Part shown: positions 12,600 through 24,233 of the stretch, piece after piece
Layout: the number at the start of each line of letters is the position of its first letter
How positions within the stretch are numbered: position 1 is the first letter of the stretch
Assembly: GCA_001949185.1 (NCBI GenBank)
Contig: BDGG01000001.1
Location: 526,485-590,484, forward strand
From: Ramazzottius varieornatus
Taxonomy: Eukaryota; Tardigrada; Eutardigrada; Parachela; Ramazzottiidae
DNA: 64,000 nt
Reading direction: 5' to 3'
Notes under the pieces: model-generated
What the model was told of the DNA's origin: nothing
Database searches by the model: none
The model's input: only the letters and a program-made list of their open reading frames with translations
Program-made: the position numbers and the translations under genes

Positions 12600-12763
12600 C
12601 AAGGATTTTATCGATCCTCTGTTGGTTGTATAGTTGTATTTTGTACAGCAGCTCTCTTCTTCTCCACGGCTTTCTTGCCAATTCTTTTTTCAAATTTTGT
12701 CCCCTAAGCACTTAGCCTGGCAGAGCATTCGGACAATAAAGGTTATTATTATTATTATTATGA
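12600..12763 (+). repeat. Possible 3' tail of a non-LTR retrotransposon with a (TTA)n microsatellite
   Basis: A pyrimidine-rich stretch is followed by AATAAA at 12735-12740 and then (TTA)n at 12743-12761. An AATAAA signal running directly into a TTA microsatellite is typical of the 3' ends of several invertebrate LINE families. No reverse-transcriptase coding sequence is visible upstream, so this would be a 5'-truncated copy. Confidence 0.4.
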
Positions 12764-14734
12764 AGTTTTTCGTATGGAGTTACAGTTTCACTGACATACG
12801 GAAGGCGGAATGAAGTTAATTACGGAGTAGCAAGTAAGAATGTATGAGATGATTGTAACAGTGCAAGAAAGGAGTCTTTGGTTGAAAGGATAAATGGCAT
12901 GTTTGAACGGCGTCGAATGAATGGAAGGCGATTGCGGTACAGGTGGGAATTACGGTGGAGAGCGAGCGCACAATACGCATTTATCATTCTTGCCAAAAAA
13001 GGATTACGGACCCAAGGTGGGACAATGAATGACAATGGGCCATCAGAGGGAAATTCAATTCACACGTTCGCAGCCGCTAAGAAGCTGCTTCCCCTTCCCT
13101 TTCCCTTGCCACATTCCTTTTCTTCACCGCCCGCAAATGACTCGCCTCCTGTTGTGCCCGAATTGACCATATTCACGGGATATTACTGTTCTTACCACCG
13201 TGCCGCATAGTCAGGGCTGGCTCTCCCCCGAAGGCCGTAAATCATCATGTCGCTCTTTTTACTTGAGTGAAATTCATTGGTCAAAGGCACAACATTCCAA
13301 CCACCCTACCAACAACTGAGCATAACCTAAAAATTTGACCGATTTGAAGAAACGAAAGGCATTTCTGCACAGTTTCTCCGTCACACAAAAATAACTCGAA
13401 ATTTTAGAACAAGTTTTTGGTTTTGAAATCCGTTATGCTATATTTGGACGTTGTAATCAGTGTACGGTTACCGACCACCCAGTTTCAATCATCTCGACTG
13501 TACTGTAGACCGGCGTAGTTTTTTACGAGTTTCGTGCACAGACTATGTCTAGGCTATGCGTTTCCCTCTGGCTTGTGGAGGCTGCTGCTTTGAATAGGAA
13601 ATTAATTCTTCATGGTTCAACGAAAAAACCGAAGGTTAGACAATAGGTCATTACCGATAAGGAGACTTGGACAGCTTTGCACAGAGGCAGCCGTCACCGC
13701 GATTAATGATCACGTATTGTTGTTCTCCGTACAAAGGTCAGAATAATACATGGTGCGGCAAGCTCTGTGTATATTCTAATCCACATTTCCATATTGAAAG
13801 CCGCGTCCATTTCCTGGATGTGAGTGTTGATTAATTTTCATCTGCTGAAGAATAAGCACCACTCGATACTCTAAGCCGGTTTATATTATGAAGAATGACG
13901 AGCGGGAATGTATCCCCCTTTTGCCGAATAACGGGACTGGGCAACGAACCGGAAGGAGATCTAAAAAGGAAGCCAAAGCTCACCTATTGATGGTTGTTGT
14001 GCCTGCAAGCAACAGTCCTCTCTCGCTATAGAAATGTCCCTAATGCATTTTCCACTTTACTTGACGTCCCTTTACTTGACGTTCAATGGCAGTGTATAGA
14101 AGGAGGGAATATTTTCAATTCTCATCATTATACGGGGAGAGAATGTAGAGTGTAATTACAGGTGAATGAATTGAGGGAAAGCTGTCATGGTGCGGTTCAT
14201 CATCATCATCATTATTGAGGGGTTCATTGAGGCCGGGGAGGAAAGAGAGGCGGACTATTGTGGGTGACGAGCCAGCTTATAATCTGCTTATTATGTCTTC
14301 ATTGTCCGGCTCTTCAATAGGCAAATCCATACACAGTGTAATATAATTTCCATTTTTGCGTGTAAAGGCTATTGTCGTACCGGGAGGAAAAGTATGGCTG
14401 TAACGTTGCAGAATATAGGAGCAAACAACAGGAGTCTTCGTGGTGGGTGCATCCATGTGCACTTTCACGCTATACCACAATAGACGACACGCAATGAGCA
14501 TTGTGTTGAGCGGACTATGGAAAAGAAGAGCCCACAATGACGCTGTGCGGCAAATGGAATGAGAAATATTTGCTCCTGGTGAATACGGGGATTGTCTAGA
14601 GGAATGATGCAAGGAACAGTGGAGAAACAACGCCCATTTCTTGGCGGTCTTTTCTTGTTCTTCCTACTTCCCAGAAGTCAGAAACACGGATCCGGACCTG
14701 AATAATTTAAGGCGCCGACAGATGAGTTCAACAT

Positions 14735-14865
14735 TATCGTTTCCCCAACTGACGCACCAGTTTAGCCAAAAACACCGATGAGGTGCGCCACTAGAGAAAT
14801 CAGTGACATCGATTTTCTAAGTGGTTCTACAACGAGAACATGCGCCACTAGGGATAATGATCAGG
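14735..14865. repeat. RepA copies upstream of SoxB
   Basis: Right arms GAGGTGCGCCACTAGAGAAA and ACATGCGCCACTAGGGATAA, with diverged left arms (CCCCAACTGACGCACCAG, TTTTCTAAGTGGTTCTACAA). Confidence 0.65.
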
Positions 14866-16529
14866 CTCAAGTCATTATACCAGCGTCTCATTCCGTGGCA
14901 TACAGATTCGACCATTTATCTACGGAGGTTTCACCGTAAGAGTATATATTCTGACGTACACGACGGTCATGTGATCCGGTTAATTTGGCATACAGACACC
15001 AGAGACGTTTCTGATTTTTCAACGAGTACATCGCTTTTGGACGACTGAAATCAGAATGCAACGTGTCGCAAAAGGTGGACAATGAACGTTGGCCGGCTGC
15101 CGGCTGTAGCAATATTTTTTCTAGAGAAAAGCAGCGAAGCGTGGCCTATCGATGGTCGGCTTGCAAAAACTATGTGGTTGTTGATAGGGCAGCCGCCGTT
15201 CAGTCTTTGAGGAGCGCTCATAAAAATGGTGCTAAACGCATAAGCGGACATGTTGCAAAGTAAACGAACAAGATTGTAAGCTACCATGTTATTACTGCCA
15301 GCTAGTCGCACCGCATTGCAAATACACGTATTGACATCTCTTTCGCATGCATAAAATTTTCGTACAATGTGACGTTCTCAGACTATTTTTGTTGAAGAAG
15401 AAAAACCGGTATTGGGTTTGGATTTTGGCCAAAGGTACATACAATAACCGGCCGCAGAAAAAGGCCAGATATCCTCGATAAGGCTCGATGATAAGAACTT
15501 GCGTTTGTCGCTCAAAAGAAAAATTTCTTCTTTCGGACGTCATCACCGATTTTTCGAGCATCCGACCGGTATCACTTTTTACAGCAAATACAAACGAGCA
15601 TTGGTTTCTGGTGTTTCAAAACAATTACAGTGGAGCCACCAATGGCTGTGCATCGAACCAAGGCCGCATATTATGTGGTCTCGATCGAGCCTTAGTGCTG
15701 CAATGCGGGATACCTCCGGAGCTCTTTAGTGGTTTTGTTCATCATGATGAAAAGGAGGACAAGAGGGGAAAAGAGGAAGCGGGACAATTAGGACCGAACA
15801 TATTGCATATAGATGATAATCGTTTATACACAACATTGAACGGTATGTCAGACGGACATCACCCCACCGGCAACCCAAACACATATCGACCCGGTCCGTA
15901 AATCACTCTCCCCAGATCCTACTCGATAAACGCGTCGAATGCTGCCTATGCCGGTTCGATCTGGTATTCAGCTCGGTCAGACTTTGACTGATGGTCGCCG
16001 GTGGAAATTTACGGAGGCTGCTGGTTAGGGAGGGAGCGGCCTGCCTTCATTTGTACCACACTGTTCGGCACCGCTGGCTCGGAAATGACTGTGCGCGGCA
16101 GATGCTCTTTAAAATTTCATTATACAACCATTAGATTTGTCTCCATCATGTCCATCCTGCGCTCCAGTGCTTGCAGACTGCTTGTTGTCCACTCCATTCT
16201 TCCCTTTTGTCCTAGCGTCCTTCAAAGGCCGTCTGTGTGTGTCGCTATTTTCAAATCCCGCTTTTCAGACCCCCTTCCCGTGTTATCCACGGTAGTCCCC
16301 AGCACCCTAACCCATCCTAAAGTGCCTAATTACCGGCCTAACTGTCCAGCGCCCCAACCTGATTTAAGCCGATATCGAAGCCCAGTTTCCTTCTTCGATC
16401 GGCGGTTTTTGGGAAGCAAAAACTTTCGTGGAAGCAATTCGCACTTGTACACAGTGCAAGCCTGAGCACTTGAACGTAGTGAGCCATACATGCCGCTTTT
16501 ACAAAACGTAAGTGATGAAAAGAGGAACG

Positions 16530-16655
16530 TCGGTAAATGACTCAAACAGATCGTTACCCCAAGTGGCGCACGTTTCCAGTGATATCGGCTGTCAGAGTGC
16601 GCCACTTGACAGAATAACCAGATTCAAGTCATTTGCCGAGGTCCTGATAACAGGA
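16530..16655. repeat. RepA foldback copy upstream of SoxB
   Basis: Left arm AGATCGTTACCCCAAGTGGC; loop TTTCCAGTGATATCGGCTGT; right arm AGAGTGCGCCACTTGACAGA with outer inverted block GTCATTTGCCGAGGTC. Confidence 0.8.
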
Positions 16656-18184
16656 TTTTGAGGAACGGCCAAAGTTTGGATTAGTCTGGTGTTCTCCCCA
16701 AGAAAAAAATTAAAAAGTTTCGGCCTGAACCATAGGAGCGCAAGAGTGCATGTTATTGAATCAAACGATGGAATTTATGGTTGGAAAATAGCCGCACAGC
16801 AATATGACACACAAAGCTCAACTTTGGCTACTGGCATATTACAACCTCTGAATAGGTCATCAAGGTGGTCATAAAAGTCTCCACTGCTTGTTTGTATCCG
16901 CTTCTTACGTACACCTATCAAGCGCAGCCGAGGAAAGCCATGCCAACAGTACAAAGAAAAGTATTCTTCCCTTCTGCGTTTCCCAAGAAAGATTCTACTG
17001 TAACACCGTTGCAGCAGATTTCCTTACCATCCCTATGATGACTAACGACCTGTTTACGATGGTTACACAGTGGCTGATGGCATTGTAGCATGGCACAATT
17101 AGGCTATTGTGGTCGAGCCCATTCAGCTGGCGATATTATGTGCCGCTCGCACAAAGCAACCTTTTTGCCTCTATTTTCCTCGCTTTGACAATAGTGTCTT
17201 TTTGCGAGCTGCGACCGAGCGCACTGCTGATATTTAGCCGCAAAGAAAAGAGATGAAACGAAGGACAATGGTGGAGAAAAGATTGAGGCACAATGGCATA
17301 TCGCTGGGTATTATACACCGCACAAAACACTATTGCACGCAACTGCGCACATTATTCTCCTTTTCGATTCTTTTCTTATTGTAGGCAATACCTGGGTATG
17401 ATTTTTATACCACGCATTACACGCAACATTAACCGTAAACAACATCAAAGGCCATTTTATACACATGCCGATGCGAAAAAACTGTTGAGTATTCAATCAA
17501 TGAAACAATCGCAGGCGTCACTCGGCTTTGCATCGGTGCGCTGATGAAACCTTGGAGTACAATGGGGTATCAATCGTTCTTTAGCCAAAAGGTGAGAACA
17601 ATACCTACGGACGGTGCTTTTTGTGACAACGATCACGACAGGTGTGCGCCTGCAGCTTCAGCTTGACGGAGTGAAAGTATATACATTTGGCGTCGATGAG
17701 AAAATCATATGTGACAATACAGCCAAAAAAAGCGAGGAAAAATGACAGAAGGAGAATGGCTGAGGAAAAATAATTGCAATTTGACTGGTGATATGTGGAC
17801 AAAGCGCGGTTTGGCGTTGGTGTGAAATTGTGCCGCTGTATGACACCGATTCGGGGTTTTCTCGCGCACATGAGCCTACCTTTGGTTATTCTCTGTATCA
17901 ATACAAATTATGGAAACAGTACAAAGGCCCTGTAATGTGCCTATATTTACCAGGGCTCATATTGTGCGCCCGGACAATGTGAAGAAAGAGCGCAATGCGT
18001 ACAAGAAAAAGCCCGACAATTAATCATTTTTCCCTTGTGTCAGAAATGAAAAATGCGGCAAATAGGTTTTTTCATCAGCCTTGTGTGAGCCAGCGGCCCA
18101 GCGTTTACTTTTGCGCGGTGCCGCCATTGTGAGTACGCTGTTCAAACGACCGCATGATTGTGTGCTCGCTTCGTTATTTTGTCC

Positions 18185-18217
18185 GTACTTCGCACTATGG
18201 CACGAAGTGCGAAGTAC
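18185..18217. repeat. Short inverted repeat (11-bp arms)
   Basis: GTACTTCGCAC at 18185-18195 is repeated inverted as GTGCGAAGTAC at 18207-18217, with an 11-nt spacer. It lies about 660 bp upstream of the SoxB start. No function is assigned. Confidence 0.7.
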
Positions 18218-18881
18218 GCCTAAAGAAGACCTTGGGAGTAAAAAACGACGAAACGAAGACCTACAAAAAAGGTTCGCGGACGGCTAAAACAATTATCGAA
18301 AAATTCGAGGAAATTAGGAGCGAGTTTGCTGGCTAAAATATCTTGCAGAAACAGAAGGAAGAAAGGGATCTTTCGACAGTATTCAGGGAGGGTGATGTGC
18401 CCGCCAATCAGCACAAGATCACTTAATAGAGTGGGCGTGGAAGAGGAGGAGCTGCCGATAGACCTGGACAAGACGGGAGGCGGCGCCAACCGGGAAGGCT
18501 TCCAATGGAGAGACGCAGCTGCGTACAGCGCGGCCTATTTTCTCGCTGGCCGCTGTGCCGTACAATTCCGGCATTGATGAGCTATATCAGCTGGCTAGTG
18601 TGTAATCGTCTTATGTTCAAATCGACACCTTCAGTCTTGTGCTATTCGGTCATTTTCATGCGATTGAAGACTTCACAGTTTCCGTAAATTATACGTCTTT
18701 CTCATTTTATCGCGCACCTTGTGTGTGTTCTGTGTTGCCTTTATCAAGTAGCGATTGTGAAGCTGAGGCCAGACAATATTACTCCCTCCGACGCAAACAA
18801 GGTCTGTGTGGATATTCTCCCGTGATTTGCTTGCTGGCTTGCTTGAAGGTACCAAGGAGAAAGGACGATCACACGATCAAA

Positions 18882-20967
18882 ATGGACATGACGGCATCGC
18901 CAACTTCCCCCAAGTCATCCAGCGGAGGCAGCGAGAAAGGTGAAGGCCACATCAAACGCCCCATGAACGCCTTCATGGTCTGGTCCCGTGGACAACGTCG
19001 CAAGCTGGCTCAGGAGAACCCCAAGATGCACAACTCGGAGATTAGCAAGCGCCTGGGAGCCGAATGGAAGATGCTCAGCGATGCCGAGAAGCGACCCTTC
19101 ATCGACGAAGCCAAACGCCTGCGCGCGCTCCACATGAAGGTACGGTCAAAACCTGCCGCATTCTGTAAAACTGATCCATCAGTCGATCAATCGAAAAAGA
19201 CATCGGCTTCAATTTTTTTCTGATCGCACCTCGTTCAACACATCTTGACATCGAACAGTGTCGTATCCTGCTGACCATTTTCGCTCTTGACTTTTTCTAC
19301 AGTAATACCCAAATTTTGAGATCGAAATTTTCTTCCATGTAATCACAGTGCTTCGACAATCTAAGAGAACATTAGAAAAATATTGTTGGGTGGATTTTGG
19401 GTTTCGAGGTCTGAGAGACCATGAGTATGCAAGTCTGCATCGCCGGGTCTTTACTGCTGCGAAGAACCCACCAGCCGCTATTGACATTGCTGTATGGTGG
19501 TAACAGTGAATAATTGTAGGTTCTCTGTTCTAAATTACAACAGCGATATGGATAGTGAGGGGCTGCAACTGTCTTGAGCAAATAAGTGGAGATAAGTTCA
19601 TCTCTCAATCTTGTTAGCTGGCAGGGTGTTCGGACGGTGTGCTGGTTGAGTTTGCACGAGCTACCGAACTGGAGGTGCGATAAGCCGATGGTTAGCTCGC
19701 GTGGCGCCGCTCGACTTTCTTTAGCTGTATAATTTACGGTCTTGAGTCGATTGTCTTGCTCTCCATATCGTTGTGAAAGATTGTCTGTCCAACAGATGGA
19801 TGATGCAATAACACATGTCGTTATTAAGCTTCTGTTATCTTTCCCCTCATTGCGCAGGCCTGATTAGCTCGACTTTACAATTTTGGGTAATGGGCTTTTC
19901 CGAGGGTCTTTGTGCGGCAGAGAATATTGTCATCGCTTCATCGCAATATTCTGTGAATTTGCTCGGTTCGAAGAAGACAGGGCCTTTTCACTGTTTTCAC
20001 ATCCGTATTCTCTTTTGATGAAATGGGGGACAATAGGTGGTGCAAAGAGGCCATTGAGTGATTTTATCGGGTTGGAGGCAGAAATAAAATGCTGAAGAAC
20101 AGACAGGCGAACTTAGACTGACCCAACAGAACAGGATTCGAAGACGTTCTTTCTGCTCTGAATCGAGAACTAGCTCACGAAATCCGTTTCCACTTTTTGT
20201 TGAGAAATAAGACGCGGGCAGATGAATCGAGCCCGAGCCTTCTCCCAAGTTGCGCAAATTTCAGCCAACAGCAGTGAGAATCCGCGCCACTTTGGAGAGC
20301 GATCCGCTTTCGTTTGCTCACTACAGTGAAACCCGGAAATAACTGTAGAAAATGGCGAAAAATAGTCATAACATGCCTGTCATTGATTTTTGTTGACTTT
20401 TAATCAGTTCACAACGGCTGACGGTTTTCATTTCGTTTTTTTCAGGAACATCCCGACTACAAGTATCGCCCACGTCGCAAGCCCAAGACGCTGATGAAGA
20501 AAGATCGCCCGCAATTTCCTTATGGTGTACCTTTCGGTGTGGACCCATTCCGCAACTTCATGGCTCCGCAGATGCACCAAGTCAACGACATGGACAAGGC
20601 CCGCGCTGCCGCCTTCCTACCCCAGATGAACGGTGTCAATCCGTACGGCAACTACTACTCGGCCACCAACGAGATGGCCAAGTTGTCGGAGATGGCCGCT
20701 TCGTCGCAGGCCTCAATGATGAACGGGATGAACGGTGTCAACCCGCTGTACTCGTCGCCCTTTTACCACAACGCCGCCAACAGCCAGATGCACCCATCCA
20801 TGTCGGCCTACCTCAACCATCCCAGCATGCAGGCCGCCGCCGCCGTCCAGAACCTGACCAACGTCAACCAGGGCAACGTCATGAAGGCCTACGAAGCCGT
20901 CACGCAGGATAGTCTGCGACGCCCGGTGCCCTACTCCGTCTTTCCTGGACAGTACTTACGCGATTAA
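18882..20967 (+). CDS. SoxB: SoxB-group HMG-box transcription factor, 2 exons
   Basis: Exons 18882-19139 and 20446-20967 (GT-AG, phase 0) encode 259 aa. After a short Ser/Gly-rich leader, an HMG box spans about residues 23-101 ([37 protein letters not shown]). The SoxB basic tail [20 protein letters not shown] follows. RALHMK and KTLMKKD favour SoxB1 (Sox2-like) over SoxB2, but the call is only to group B. The box is cut after residue 86, between HMK and EHPDY, by a 1306-nt intron, whereas vertebrate SoxB1 genes are intronless. The rest is rich in Met, Asn, Ala and Tyr with no named domain; the protein is shorter than vertebrate Sox2 (about 317 aa). The family binds the minor groove at ACAAWG-type sites and keeps neural progenitors undifferentiated. 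The ATG was chosen because the upstream open frame has no SoxB similarity. Clusters of SOX-type hexamers flank the gene. Confidence 0.95.
20235..20325. repeat. RepA copy in the SoxB intron
   Basis: Left arm CTTCTCCCAAGTTGCGCAAA; right arm ATCCGCGCCACTTTGGAGAG then CGATCCGCTTTCGTTTGC. Confidence 0.65.
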
Positions 20968-21389
20968 GCCCAACAATCAACTCATGCAATACTCCCCATT
21001 CTTTCCTCCAAAGAAAGTCTATCATATCTACTCCCCAACAACATTCTTCGGTATTTTTTCTTATCGTCGCTTCGCCGTTCTCTGTGGAACGAGTATGGTA
21101 AAGGACCTTGAACGACTCGGACGATACTTCACTTTGGTTTAATTTTTGGTTTCTTTACTTATCAACAGCTGCTGAAGTTTTTCGAATATACGATTCTTTT
21201 CTTTGAAATAATACTAACTGATCCTTTATACTCTCCGCTTCTCAACATTCCGGATAGTTCCTTGATTGATTAACCTATAATTGAAAATACTCTTGTGACG
21301 TATGCTGGAATATTTGATAAATACTTGTATTTTCTTACGATGCATTTAGCTGCTATTCCTTCTGTTGAACTCTACGTGTCCAAACCAGC

Positions 21390-21395
21390 AATAAA
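21390..21395 (+). terminator. Candidate polyadenylation signal of SoxB
   Basis: AATAAA lies 423 nt after the SoxB stop codon, followed by an A-rich run. No nearer canonical signal was seen. Not confirmed by transcript data. Confidence 0.45.
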
Positions 21396-23179
21396 AAAAT
21401 TAATCACAGTCCATCCTTGTTTTGAAAATTCACCAACAGAATATGTGGCCAACGTAGAGTCCTCAGCTGGAGGATGTTCTGGACTTTGGAATGGAAGGAC
21501 AAAGGTTGAGCATCTTCTCATTGCTGCATTTCTTCAGCGACATAATTGATGATGTGTCCACATTGTAAAGGCGGTACGGTCGTTTGAGCAGAGGGTTGCA
21601 ACTGTCCAGTGTAGTTCGGCCGCGATGACGGATCGTCTCATCTGCTGGTACAGTCCGACGTATGTGCAAGGCAAGGAGTGAATGTGGCAGTGTAAAGCGA
21701 CCACGGGTTTGCTTGGGGTAATAAGAAACGTTTGTCACTTGAGTCAATATCACTTCATATCTGATATTCCCGCAGGTGTTCGCGCTGAACAATCTCAGCC
21801 TTGGCAAATATAACTCGATCCGTAGCAGAGAGAAATTAGTGGAGAGATTATCGCTGGGCGAAACTATATTTTCCAGCAGCACTTATCGCAGGTCGGAACA
21901 ATGCCGTCGGTACACAAAACAATTAGCGCCTCGAGAGATCCTTACACCTTTGTGCGGTATTGTCTTCCAATAAGAATTTAATTTCCCTATGAATATAATA
22001 CTTGCTCTGGCCTCGGCTTTTGTTCCTTTGTCCGGACAGATTTTGGCTTTTGCGCTTGACAATATTTGATGCGCATCGTGGCCGGACTGTATGGAGAGAG
22101 TTCCTTCAAGATTGAAAGGTTATCGTCACTCGATTGTCCTCTTCCTTGTTCAGCTGTCATTAAAAGCTGTCTTAATCCATCGAGTGTCAAACATTTAGTG
22201 GCCAACAATTAATCAAGGAAAAACTTGAGATTAGTGCAGAGTAAACGTACGCTTTGTTCGATTACTTTTAACAGATTCAGTCAAACTATGTTTTCCGCTT
22301 CGGTCAATTGTGACATTTTTCTACGGATTTTCGTAAGTTGGAAAGTTCGTTTTTGCGAAGCAAGCAATTGAAATTCATTCTCTTCATTTGGATTTAACGC
22401 TGTAATATCAACGCTAACTTTGCTCAAGTTTTGATCAGTGTATCGATGGAAGTTTTTTCATGCGCGGTTGAATAGTCGAGTTGCAAGTCTCAGTTGTAAT
22501 CGACACTACCTTACATACTGAAGCTGTTTTCTTTCAGCGCATTTCCGCCACTATACGGCGCCTGACAAAAGCCGCATGAAGATGGAAAAATGACTCGACA
22601 AAGGCCATAAAGGTTCTCCATTAAAGTGAGAAGCCAAGTAAAAAGCGATCAGTCTTGCGCCGTCAACGCGCTGACACAAGAAAAGCCTTCAAAGCGCGCC
22701 TTAGAGCAGTTTTCACATTGGCAACAATATCCGGCAGAATATCAAAGCGATATATTGTCCAGCCACAATCAGCGTCATAAAGAGAACCAATATGAGAGGT
22801 TTTTCATATCCATGCTCAGATTGCTTTTCATCCTCGCTCGGCTCTCTGTATGGCCTTCAGGCCCTTTATTCGCTGGTTCCCTGCTGGTCATTAAGAGCTG
22901 AATGACGCGCGATTGTGGCCCTCATTGTCATCCGGTACTCCTGATGGGACGTTCTTACATTGCCACCCGACAATGCCGCAACCATGATAAATGGCCTCAC
23001 AAGCCCCAACTTCCACAATGCTGTCGTAAATGTCAGTACTCTGAACAGAGTGTGGAGTACTCTACTGCCACATCCGATTGCAGCGCTTTGTCCGACTGCA
23101 AGGTCGTCCTCGAGTACGTCCGGTACGGAGAACTCCGCGACCCATGATTGAAAGGTCATCGGCGCGGTTAGGAACGGAA

Positions 23180-23395
23180 GATAGCTGGAAGCTCGGTCAA
23201 CAAATTCAACCAAATTTTTCTTCGAAGTGGCGCACGTCCTTCGATGAAACACTGTAAACTTGCGTCACTCGGACAATCGATCTAGCGGCGTCTGCCCAAG
23301 CGGCGCATGCCGCTAGCCAGTATCACTGATAGAGTGCGCCACTTGAGAGAACGATATTCTGTAGTCGTATAAGTTTGTCGAGTTCCCAGGTTCCA
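23180..23395. repeat. Two RepA copies downstream of SoxB
   Basis: Starts with GCTGGAAGCTCGGTCAACAA; left arm TTCGAAGTGGCGCACGTCCT; right arm ACTTGCGTCACTCGGACAAT. Then AAGCGGCGCATGCCGCTAGC with GAGTGCGCCACTTGAGAGAA and GTTTGTCGAGTTCCC. Confidence 0.75.
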
Positions 23396-23422
23396 AGACG
23401 GCTTTCATAACACACGGAAGCG

Positions 23423-23464
23423 CCAAAGTGTAGTGTCCCTTCCTGAAGGGACACTACACTTTGG
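23423..23464. repeat. Perfect 19-bp inverted repeat with a 4-nt loop
   Basis: The arm at 23423-23441 (CCAAAGTGTAGTGTCCCTT) is perfectly complementary to 23446-23464, separated by CCTG. A transcript of either strand would form a stable hairpin. It adjoins a RepA pair at 23180-23375 but does not share its sequence. Confidence 0.9.
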
Positions 23465-24210
23465 AAGTGCGTAGGAGCTAGCAACACCAGTGAAACAGAG
23501 GAAATATAGCCAGGTCTAAAGACTCGAAGCTAGCGAATTTTACTGCTGGGCAGAATAAACTTTGGAGTATTCAAGTATGGATTCGAGGGTCTTGAGACTT
23601 TAAGAAACAATATCTATTGCGACATATTTGCCGTCAAGTGGTTGTTGGTAAAAAAGGCATCCGTGAATGCAGTTCAAGGGTAAACAAGTTGGCTGTCGAG
23701 TGTCCACAATTGTGTCCGGAAGGAACTTTGGGTGGAGGATCGGATGTCTTGCGAGCAAGGTGGAACGTGCAGGGGTGCTGAGAGAGCGAAGCCTTGTCGA
23801 ACCGCGAAGGGGCCTTTGCAACCAAACGAAGGGCGTTATAATGAAGTGGGTACTGTGCCGTCGATGGCGTTGTTCAGCTGCGCAAACCTGCCTTGACAGA
23901 CAAGTGACTCTTGACAAGCCATCGTCCAATGCCGACCTCCAAACCGGTTGATCGGAAGGAAAATTATCTGCCAAACTGTATATGTAAGGCTCAGGTGCTG
24001 AAATCGGCATGGCTTAAAAATTCAAATAGTGGCCCGTATAGTCTGTGTAATGCCAATAACATAATCCCATCAAAATGGCAACATGTCATGCTTGATTCAC
24101 CCGTTTACATTATGTTGTTACCACACATCAAAAGGCCTTCTCTTTCTTCCGATCTCTGCGCGCTCCATCCGACGTCTATTGCATCGCCGCAGGTCGTTTC
24201 CAGCGGTCCC

Positions 24211-24233
24211 AATGCTGCTGCTGCTGCTGCTGA
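24211..24233 (+). repeat. (CTG)n microsatellite
   Basis: A run of about seven GCT/CTG units (AATGCTGCTGCTGCTGCTGC onward). It is inside no supported coding exon. Confidence 0.85.

Larger units (their letters stand above)
12960..18780. promoter_or_regulatory. Candidate SoxB upstream regulatory landscape: dense SOX-type motif cluster
   Basis: No gene is supported in this roughly 6 kb upstream of SoxB. On both strands I count about 26 ACAATG or ACAATA hexamers; roughly six are expected by chance. Tight groups are 14256-14539 (six: 14256, 14300, 14370, 14477, 14499, 14534) and 17081-18130 (twelve, including 17081, 17105, 17188, 17265, 17290, 17377, 17559, 17598, 17714, 17960, 17974, 18125). SOX HMG proteins bind (A/T)(A/T)CAA(A/T)G, so the sites could mediate autoregulation of the neighbouring SoxB gene. 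The function is inference. Confidence 0.4.

Noticed and set aside
18639-18881. N-terminal extension of the SoxB frame upstream of the chosen ATG
   Set aside because: The 81 upstream residues are Cys/Ser-rich with no SoxB similarity, and the ATG at 18882 fits the short leader typical of SoxB.
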